DNA from: CAYMDD01 sp964409675 | GTDB taxonomy: Bacteria; Pseudomonadota; Alphaproteobacteria; Rickettsiales; SXRF01 | Length of the DNA stretch: 8,673 nucleotides | Assembly (NCBI GenBank): GCA_964409675.1 | Contig: CAYPEF010000095.1 | Location: forward strand, 1 to 8,673 | Direction of reading: 5' to 3' | Shown: positions 1-5,029 of the stretch, in pieces | Position numbering within the stretch: the first letter of the stretch is position 1 | Layout: each line of letters begins with the position of its first letter | Notes under the pieces: generated by a model | What the model saw: only the letters and a program-made list of their open reading frames with translations | Told to the model about the DNA's origin: nothing | Databases searched by the model: none | Position numbers and translations under genes: made by a program

Positions 1-1
1 A

Positions 2-1249
2 AAAGTCGTCATCTCCGGAATGCTCGGCAACGGCCTGGAATGGTATGATTTCGCCATTTACGGGCAGATGGCGGCGATTATCGGACATTTGTTTTTCCCG
101 CCCGGCAACCCGTCGGCGCAATTGCTGGCGAGTTTCGGCGTGTTCGCCGTGGGGTTTGTGTTCCGCCCGCTGGGAGCGGTGCTGTTCGGCTATATCGGCG
201 ATAAGTATGGGAGGCGCATTTCATTGGTGATCGCTATTTTGATGATGGCGATTCCCACCGGTTGCATCGGCCTGTTGCCCACCTACGCGCAGATCGGCAT
301 CTGGGCGCCTGTATTGCTAACGATAATCCGTATTTTCCAAGGGCTTTCACTGGGTGGGGAATTCTCCGGCTCGATTGCCTATATTGTGGAACATGCGCCG
401 CCGCGTCGGCGCGGGCTGGCAGGCTCGGCCTCGCTGGTGAGTTTAGTGCTGGGATTCCTGCTCGGCACGGCGACGGCGCTGGCTACCGTGCATTTTCTGC
501 CGGAGGCGGAATTTTTAAGCTGGGGCTGGCGCATGCCGTTCCTGTTTGGCATCATGATCGGTTTGATCGGCCTCTATATCCGCCGTTCCTGCACTGAAAG
601 CCCGGCGTATGAGGAGGCAAAGGAAGGCGGCCATCTCTCCGCGTCTCCTTTGCGCGAAGCGCTCACCCATTACCCAAAGCCGATGCTGATTGCCTTCGCC
701 AGCTACCTGACGGTGACCATGCCGTTTTACCTCACCAGCATCTATTTCATCTCCTTCACCGACACGCGGCTGGGGCTGGGGCGCACCAACGCCTTCATCA
801 TCAATTTCTCCGCCATGTCGATGATGCTGGCCGGCATGCTGATCGGCGCGATTCTCTCCGACCGCGTCGGCCGAAAGCGGGTGATGATGCCTGCCGCCGC
901 GCTGATGTTCCTCGCCGCCTACCCGCTGTTCGCGCTGATGGACGGCGGCGATTTCACGCGCGTGCTGCTGCTGCAAATGGGGTTTGGCCTGCTGGTGGGC
1001 GTCTATGTCGGCCCCATTGCCGCGCTGCTGGTGGAGCTGTTCCCCACCTCCGTGCGCTATACCGGCATGGCGATTTCCTATAATATCAGCGCCGCCGCTT
1101 TCGGGGGCACTACCCCGTTCGTATGCGAATGGCTGATCCGCCAGACCGGCACTCCCAACGCGATTGCGTTTTACGTGATGCTGTGCTGCGTCTGCTCCCT
1201 GCTCGCCCTCTCACGCTACCGCGACCGCTGGCGGGAGCAGGTGCCGTGA
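2..1249 (+). CDS. MFS transporter, metabolite:H+ symporter (ProP/KgtP-like) family, 5' partial
   Basis: This is an inner-membrane secondary transporter that by family co-transports a small organic solute (for example proline/betaine or a dicarboxylate) with protons; the substrate cannot be read from sequence. The frame is open from base 2, giving 415 visible residues. The motif GNGLEWYDF, which lies near the N-terminus of this subfamily (about residue 20 in full-length members), is at visible residues 9-17, so probably only some 10-20 residues are missing. The ATG at base 20 is therefore probably internal. Further signatures are the loop 2-3 motif GYIGDKYGRR, RIFQGLSLGGEFSGS in the fourth to fifth helix region, and the repeated loop motif SDRVGRKR in the second half. 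About 12 hydrophobic segments alternate with short charged loops. The stop overlaps the GTG start of the next gene, which suggests translational coupling. Family assignment is secure; substrate is unknown. Confidence 0.9.
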   Translation, partial: KVVISGMLGNGLEWYDFAIYGQMAAIIGHLFFPPGNPSAQLLASFGVFAVGFVFRPLGAVLFGYIGDKYGRRISLVIAILMMAIPTGCIGLLPTYAQIGIWAPVLLTIIRIFQGLSLGGEFSGSIAYIVEHAPPRRRGLAGSASLVSLVLGFLLGTATALATVHFLPEAEFLSWGWRMPFLFGIMIGLIGLYIRRSCTESPAYEEAKEGGHLSASPLREALTHYPKPMLIAFASYLTVTMPFYLTSIYFISFTDTRLGLGRTNAFIINFSAMSMMLAGMLIGAILSDRVGRKRVMMPAAALMFLAAYPLFALMDGGDFTRVLLLQMGFGLLVGVYVGPIAALLVELFPTSVRYTGMAISYNISAAAFGGTTPFVCEWLIRQTGTPNAIAFYVMLCCVCSLLALSRYRDRWREQVP

Positions 1250-1671
1250 ACGGCTATATCGAGAAGCTGAAGCATAAAATCGCCCTGCGCATTGAGCCGG
1301 ACAAAAAGCAGAAGCATGTGCCGGCAATGGAGATGTATCTGGTCATTGATGATGCATCCGCTGCGTCAATCCATATATTTATCACTAAGGACCAGTACGA
1401 GCTCTTCAAAGCCTTCTATCTCGAACATACGGATTATTACCGGCTTCCCGACAGCGACGTCTATTCCGCCACCGTCGAGCAGGAGGACGGGCGCTACTGG
1501 TTTACGCTCTGGGGAAAAGCCGGCGTGCCATACCGCGGCGGATTAACCTACCGGCTGCTGGAATTGCGGCTTCTGCTGAAGCGGGCGAATGTGCTGGATG
1601 AGGCGCAATCTGCCCACTTCGATCAGGCAATCCCCGGGTTTGTGCGCGCCGAATCGAAAACTTACGCATAG
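1246..1671 (+). CDS. Uncharacterised 141-residue protein, GTG start overlapping the transporter stop
   Basis: I do not recognise this family. The frame stays open upstream to an ATG at 1123 inside the transporter gene, but the GTG at 1246-1248 forms the classic GTGA overlap with the transporter stop (1247-1249), so I chose it. The product begins VNGYIEKLKHKIALRIEPD and ends SKTYA. It is soluble, mixed alpha/beta in appearance and rich in aromatic residues in the middle (YLEHTDYYRLPDSDVYSATV, then RYWFTLWGK). It has no signal peptide, membrane segment or cysteine cluster. A hydrophobic/basic stretch near residues 100-118 (YRLLELRLLLKRANVL) is probably a helix. The four-base overlap implies co-expression with the transporter, but there is no direct evidence of functional linkage. 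Codon use resembles its neighbours, which supports a real gene. Confidence 0.72.
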   Translation: MNGYIEKLKHKIALRIEPDKKQKHVPAMEMYLVIDDASAASIHIFITKDQYELFKAFYLEHTDYYRLPDSDVYSATVEQEDGRYWFTLWGKAGVPYRGGLTYRLLELRLLLKRANVLDEAQSAHFDQAIPGFVRAESKTYA

Positions 1672-1721
1672 GCAACGCAGAATACTGGCAATGAATAAGG
1701 TTTTATTCTAGGATTTTACGC

Positions 1722-2744
1722 ATGCGCCATTTTTATCTTTCACATCTCGTCACGCTTATCGGGCTGGTCCTGGCCTATCTCTGGGGGCAAACGGAAGGGC
1801 TGATCATTGCAGCATTGCTGATGCTGATGGAGATATCCCTCTCCTTCGACAACGCGGTGGTCAACGCCACCGTGCTCAAAGGCATGAGCCCGAAATGGCA
1901 GAAACGGTTTTTAACCTGGGGTATTCTGATTGCGGTATTCGGCATGCGGCTGGTGTTTCCGCTGGTGATCGTGGCGCTGGCTACCGGGCTGGGGGTGGTG
2001 GAAGTTACCCAGATGGCCTTCAACGACCCCGATAGCTACAGCCGCCATGTGCTGGATTCGCACATCGCCATCGCCGCCTTCGGCGGCATGTTCCTGCTGA
2101 TGGTATTCCTGCATTTCATTCTGGATGAAACGCGCGATTTATTCTGGATCGGCATCATCGAGCGCAAGCTCGCCCGCCTGGGCAAGCTGGAATCGGCTTC
2201 TATCATGATCGCGCTTACCATCCTGCTTGGCATGCAGGGGTTGCTGGATGAGGATGAGCGCCTCACCTGCGTGGTCAGCGGGGTGATCGGCGTGGTGCTC
2301 TACGTGCTGGTGAACAGCATGACGGCGCTCTGCTCGGCCAACAGCGAGGAAGAAGACCGCGCCCTATCCAAGCACGTGCCGAAAACCATGGCCTATTCCG
2401 GCTTCATGGGCTTCATGTACCTGCAGTTGCTGGACGCCTCCTTCTCGTTGGACGGCGTGATCGGCGCGTTTGCCATGAGCAAGGACGTGGTGATTATCAT
2501 GCTGGGCCTTGGCATCGGGGCGATGTTCGTGCGCTCTTTAACAGTGTATCTGGTGAAAAAAGGCACGCTGGATGAATATGTCTACCTGGAGCACGGCGCG
2601 CATTACGGCATCGCGGCGCTGGCGGTGATCATGCTGGTCAGCATGGTGCATGAAGTGCCGGAAGTGGTGACCGGGCTGGTCGGCCTCACCTTCATCGGCC
2701 TGTCGCTGCTCTCCTCCATCCGCTACAAGCGGCGGCGGAAATAA
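1722..2744 (+). CDS. DUF475 / TerC-superfamily integral membrane protein
   Basis: This is a 340-residue polytopic inner-membrane protein of the DUF475 family, related to TerC within the LysE-type transporter superfamily. Members of the wider superfamily export metal ions such as manganese, or are tied to tellurite resistance; the substrate here is inferred only. Two internally related motifs carry the acidic residues typical of TerC proteins: MEISLSFDNAVVNA (E37, D43, N44) and LQLLDASFSLDGVIGAF (D238, D244). About eight to nine hydrophobic segments are visible, with a charged central loop (SANSEEEDRALSKHVPK) and a basic tail KRRRK. An AGGA ribosome-binding sequence at 1710-1713 lies eight bases before the ATG and supports this start. 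The gene is separated by 50 bp from the gene before it and 79 bp from the one after. A palindromic repeat begins two bases after the stop. Family call is strong; function is open. Confidence 0.88.
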   Translation: MRHFYLSHLVTLIGLVLAYLWGQTEGLIIAALLMLMEISLSFDNAVVNATVLKGMSPKWQKRFLTWGILIAVFGMRLVFPLVIVALATGLGVVEVTQMAFNDPDSYSRHVLDSHIAIAAFGGMFLLMVFLHFILDETRDLFWIGIIERKLARLGKLESASIMIALTILLGMQGLLDEDERLTCVVSGVIGVVLYVLVNSMTALCSANSEEEDRALSKHVPKTMAYSGFMGFMYLQLLDASFSLDGVIGAFAMSKDVVIIMLGLGIGAMFVRSLTVYLVKKGTLDEYVYLEHGAHYGIAALAVIMLVSMVHEVPEVVTGLVGLTFIGLSLLSSIRYKRRRK

Positions 2745-2746
2745 AG

Positions 2747-2769
2747 CCCTCCCTCTTGAGGGGGGAGGA
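2747..2769 (+). repeat. Degenerate C-rich/G-rich palindrome after the DUF475 gene
   Basis: An imperfect inverted repeat, CCCTCCCTC then a TT loop then GAGGGGGGAGG, starts two bases after the DUF475 stop. It resembles the core of the palindromes at 4210, 4298, 7461 and 7856 but lacks their central TGCA and the GGTGGGGG arm, so it is probably a decayed relative. It could form an RNA hairpin at the transcript end, but no U-run follows, so I do not call it an intrinsic terminator. The rest of the gap to 2823 shows nothing further that I can support. Confidence 0.5.
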
Positions 2770-2823
2770 GATGACGTCAAATAACGCTACCTTCTTCCCG
2801 GTTTCCTCGCTATTTCTGGTGAT

Positions 2824-3597
2824 ATGAGCATGGAATTACTCATCATCCTGCTGGCGGGCCTGTGCTTCGGCAGCTTCATTACGCTGGCCAGCTACCGCCT
2901 GCCGCGCGGGGAGGATGTGATTGTCCGGCCCTCCCGCTGCCCGCAATGCGGCACCAAACTTGGCGTGCGGGATTTATTTCCGGTGCTTTCCTGGCTAGCC
3001 AGCCGCGCCCGCTGCCGCCATTGCCAAAAACCCGTCCATTGGCGCTACCCGGCCACCGAGCTGGTAACAGCGCTGCTGTTCCTGCTGGCCTACCAGCGCC
3101 TTGGCATCGGCTGGCCATTGGCCTGCGTGCTGGGCCTTGCCGTGGGGCTGATGGTGATGGTGGTGGCCGATTTCGAGCATTACATTATTCCCGATGAGGT
3201 GCACTGGTTCCTCCTGCCGCTGGGCGTGGCGTATGGCATTGCTGTTGAGCGTGATTGGACGGAGATTCTCTCCGGCGCAGGCCTGGGCCTTGGCATTGGC
3301 CTCGCGCTTTGCTACGGCTATAAATTCCTGCGCGGACGCGAGGGTCTGGGTTTCGGCGACGTGAAATTCCTCGCCGTGGTCGGCACCTGGATCGGCGTAT
3401 TGCCGATGGTGCCATTCCTGTTTCTCTCCGGCCTGCTCGGCATCGCCACAGCGCTCTTATGGCGGTTGCTGAAGCGGGGGGAATATTACCCGTTCGGTCC
3501 TGCCTTGGCGGCATCGTTATTCATCTGTGTGCTGTATCCGGAAGTGCCGGCAGCATTTTGGAATATGGGAGTGCTGGTGCGCACGCATCTGCAATAA
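2824..3597 (+). CDS. pilD: Type IV prepilin peptidase / leader peptidase (A24 family, PilD-like)
   Basis: This bifunctional inner-membrane aspartic protease by family cleaves the leader of type IV prepilins or type II secretion pseudopilins and N-methylates the new N-terminus. The 257-residue product shows the full-length architecture: a first membrane helix (about residues 4-24), a cytoplasmic N-terminal domain with two CxxC pairs (C39/C42 and C64/C67) of the DiS_P_DiS type, then several membrane helices. The two catalytic aspartates are visible as D116 in ADFEHYIIPD and D179 in GFGDVK. The start could be the ATG at 2824 or the one at 2830; neither has a strong ribosome-binding site. No pilin or secretion genes are adjacent, so whether it serves a pilus or a secretion system cannot be told. 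The next gene, cysC, follows after nine bases, which suggests a shared transcript. Confidence 0.93.
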   Translation: MSMELLIILLAGLCFGSFITLASYRLPRGEDVIVRPSRCPQCGTKLGVRDLFPVLSWLASRARCRHCQKPVHWRYPATELVTALLFLLAYQRLGIGWPLACVLGLAVGLMVMVVADFEHYIIPDEVHWFLLPLGVAYGIAVERDWTEILSGAGLGLGIGLALCYGYKFLRGREGLGFGDVKFLAVVGTWIGVLPMVPFLFLSGLLGIATALLWRLLKRGEYYPFGPALAASLFICVLYPEVPAAFWNMGVLVRTHLQ

Positions 3598-3603
3598 AGG
3601 AAG
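3597..3603 (+). promoter_or_regulatory. Ribosome-binding site of cysC
   Basis: AAGGAAG lies just before the ATG at 3607 and overlaps the final base of the prepilin peptidase stop codon. It is the clearest Shine-Dalgarno sequence in the window and fixes the cysC start over in-frame alternatives. Confidence 0.7.
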
Positions 3604-3606
3604 AAC

Positions 3607-4236
3607 ATGAGCTTGTTGCATCTAACCCCGGTCATCCTGCCAATCACACCCGCGCAACGGGCACAGAAGAATGGTCATCTGGGCGGCGTGCTGTGGTTTA
3701 CCGGCCTGTCGGGGGCGGGTAAGTCCACGCTGGCGCTGGCGCTGGAGCAGCGCCTGTTCGCGCGCGGCTGCCAGGTCTATGTGCTGGACGGCGATAATAT
3801 CCGCCATAATCTCTGCAAGGATCTCACCTTCTCGCAGGATGACCGGCATGAGAATATCCGCCGTGCCAGCGCCGTGGCGGCGCTGTTCGCCGAGGCCGGG
3901 TTTATCGTTATCTCCTCCTTCATCACCCCCACCGAGCGCGACCGTGCCACCGCGAAAGCCAACGCGCTCTCCTATTACCGCAGCGTCTATATCAATGCGG
4001 ATTTGAACACCTGCGAACAGCGTGACGTTAAGGGTCTCTACAAGCTGGCGCGGGAGGGAAAAATCCAACAATTCACAGGCATTTCCTCCCCCTATGAAAT
4101 CCCCGCTTCCCCCGACCTCGCGCTCGATACGGTCAACCGGTCCATCGAGAAATGCGTGGCGCAGCTGGAGGCCTATGCGGAACGCGAATTCATCGCCCCG
4201 GCGCACATCTCCTCCCCCTGCAAGGGGGAGGATTAA
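3607..4236 (+). CDS. cysC: Adenylylsulfate (APS) kinase
   Basis: By family this cytoplasmic enzyme phosphorylates adenosine 5'-phosphosulfate with ATP to PAPS, for sulfate assimilation or sulfation. The 209-residue product has the P-loop GLSGAGKST at residues 33-41, the motif DGDNIRHNL (61-69), the substrate-binding segment FSQDDRHENIRR (75-86), GLYK (143-146) and FTGISSPYE (156-164). All are standard for CysC and unfused to CysN. Where E. coli CysC has FISP with its phosphorylatable serine, this protein has FITP with Thr107; kinase activity need not depend on that residue. The last eight residues (SSPCKGED) and the TAA stop are encoded by a palindromic repeat (see 4210-4246), so the original C-terminus has probably been replaced. 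No CysD, CysN or PAPS reductase gene is nearby. A strong ribosome-binding site supports the start. Confidence 0.94.
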   Translation: MSLLHLTPVILPITPAQRAQKNGHLGGVLWFTGLSGAGKSTLALALEQRLFARGCQVYVLDGDNIRHNLCKDLTFSQDDRHENIRRASAVAALFAEAGFIVISSFITPTERDRATAKANALSYYRSVYINADLNTCEQRDVKGLYKLAREGKIQQFTGISSPYEIPASPDLALDTVNRSIEKCVAQLEAYAEREFIAPAHISSPCKGED

Positions 4237-4246
4237 GGTGGGGGTC
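4210..4246 (+). repeat. Palindromic repeat copy, forward orientation, overlapping the cysC 3' end
   Basis: A perfect 10-bp stem, TCCTCCCCCT / AGGGGGAGGA around a GCA loop (4210-4232), is followed by a directional arm ATTAAGGTGGGGGTC. It is the same unit as the cassette end at 7461-7496, with the arm spelled ATTAAGG instead of GTTGGG. The arm's TAA is the stop codon of cysC. After the shared GGGGGTC, both copies continue with CC and a short T-containing stretch. Confidence 0.85.
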
Positions 4247-4287
4247 CCTTACTCTCCTCCGCTATGCCGGTGCGGATGAAGGCGGAT

Positions 4288-4319
4288 TCCCATCCTGCCT
4301 CCCCTTGCAGGGGGAGGGG
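4288..4319 (-). repeat. Palindromic repeat copy, inverted orientation, degenerate arm
   Basis: The core CCTCCCCT-TGC-AGGGGGAGGGG (4298-4319) is the reverse-complement form of the repeat at 4210, with one extra G in one half of the stem. Its outer arm, TTCCCATCCTG, is a worn version of the GACCCCCACCC arm seen at 7843. With 4210-4246 it forms an inverted pair. Confidence 0.7.
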
Positions 4320-4337
4320 TATATGAATGCTTTATAA

Positions 4338-4366
4338 TTGACAGCCAGCCTCGCTTTTTGTAATAT
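4338..4366 (+). promoter_or_regulatory. Near-consensus sigma70-type promoter
   Basis: TTGACA at 4338-4343 and TAATAT at 4361-4366 are separated by exactly 17 bases: a perfect -35 box and a -10 box one base from TATAAT. Surrounding sequence is AT-rich, unlike the rest of the window. Transcription would start near 4373, giving a leader of roughly 30 bases before the ATG at 4406. It begins 18 bases after the palindromic repeat pair. It probably drives the 4406-4990 gene and the large oxidoreductase behind it. Confidence 0.72.
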
Positions 4367-4405
4367 CCTACTTATCCGGTATGATTTAAACTGATCATAT
4401 CCTTA

Positions 4406-4990
4406 ATGCCCACCGGACCACTGGAGGCCTTTGTTGATGGAAAGGCACCACGCGTGGGCGATAAAATCCCCTTTTTCCAGGAACCGATCGACGCGCACCT
4501 CAAGCGCCTGAGCGAAAAGCGCGTGGCGGAGTTCGTGCAGGACTACGCCCATCGCCCGGACGGCACGCCGGACACGGCGCTGGAACAGCGCATCCGGCTG
4601 GAAGTCAACCGCCGCGCCTCGATGGGCCGCGAGCTGGATATTTATGAACCGATCCGCTGGACGGCACTCTCCTTCGCACTATCCGCCGCCGCCGGGGTGG
4701 GGATTAAAATGACCACCGATAAACATTTCTCTCGCCCGGCACTCACCACCCTGCTGATCAGCACCGCCATCAACTCCGCCATCCAGCTGGTGCGGTTGGT
4801 GCCGCGCTATGACGCCGGCCTGCATGGCGGGCTGGATACGGCGCTGGCCATGCATGCGTATGACCGCGAATGCCAAGCCCTTACCCATAACTGGGCAAGC
4901 CGCGTCCAATCTGCTGCGCCGGCCCCTAGCTGGACGGCAAAAGTTAGCGCACCGGCGGAAGAAGCTGTTTCCCCCACCCGCCTTATCTGA
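4406..4990 (+). CDS. Uncharacterised 194-residue protein
   Basis: I do not recognise this family. The ATG at 4406 is the only good start, because an in-frame stop lies at 4382-4384; there is no clear ribosome-binding site, but a strong promoter sits about 40 bases upstream. The N-terminal half is charged and helical (HLKRLSEKRVAEFVQDYAHR; then EQRIRLEVNRRASMGRELD). The middle has two moderately hydrophobic stretches, TALSFALSAAAGVGIKM (about residues 87-103) and LTTLLISTAINSAIQLV (about 113-129), that could be membrane segments or amphipathic helices. The tail is Ala/Pro-rich and low complexity. The last residues, SPTRLI, and the stop come from a C-rich repeat-like palindrome at 4971-5001, so this C-terminus may have been altered like that of cysC. 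The next gene starts within about 40 bases in the same direction. Confidence 0.75.
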   Translation: MPTGPLEAFVDGKAPRVGDKIPFFQEPIDAHLKRLSEKRVAEFVQDYAHRPDGTPDTALEQRIRLEVNRRASMGRELDIYEPIRWTALSFALSAAAGVGIKMTTDKHFSRPALTTLLISTAINSAIQLVRLVPRYDAGLHGGLDTALAMHAYDRECQALTHNWASRVQSAAPAPSWTAKVSAPAEEAVSPTRLI

Positions 4991-5001
4991 TAAGGGGGGG
5001 G
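4971..5001 (+). repeat. Repeat-like palindrome at the end of the 4406-4990 gene
   Basis: CCTTATC-T-GATAAGG (4981-4995) is a perfect 7-bp inverted repeat around one base, with partial C/G extension on both sides (CCCCCACCCG before, GGGGGG after). The leading CCCCCACCCGCC resembles the arm of the inverted repeat copy at 7843-7855, but the core differs, so it may be a divergent family member or a separate palindrome. It carries the TGA stop of the upstream gene and could form an RNA hairpin between the two genes. Confidence 0.5.
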
Positions 5002-5029
5002 CATTACCCCATTTACAGTGTTTTTCTAC

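Larger units (their letters stand above)
4210..4319. mobile_element. Possible nuclease-less palindrome pair (MITE/BIME-like unit)
   Basis: Two copies of the palindromic repeat face each other with their G-rich arms inward, separated by about 41 bp of unrelated sequence with no coding capacity. This is the same head-to-head arrangement as the ends of the DUF559 cassette at 7461-7878, but without the nuclease. It may be a non-autonomous or internally deleted relative. I see no convincing target duplication, and the right copy is degenerate, so mobility is inference from the arrangement only. The unit separates cysC from the promoter at 4338. Confidence 0.45.

Noticed and set aside
1123..1245. 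Longer start (ATG 1123) for the 1246-1671 gene
   Set aside because: It would overlap the conserved transporter C-terminus by about 120 bp, and the added residues (RDAVLRLLPARPLTLPRP...) look like out-of-frame translation. The GTG overlap at 1246 is more natural.
2747..2769. Intrinsic terminator of the DUF475 gene
   Set aside because: The stem is imperfect, the loop very small and no U-rich run follows, so only a repeat call is supported.
3622..4206. 194-residue minus-strand open frame opposite cysC
   Set aside because: The plus strand carries all CysC motifs; the minus-strand product has shadow-like composition.
4210..4319. CRISPR-like repeat pair
   Set aside because: Only two copies, in inverted orientation, with unequal degeneracy and no direct repeat periodicity.
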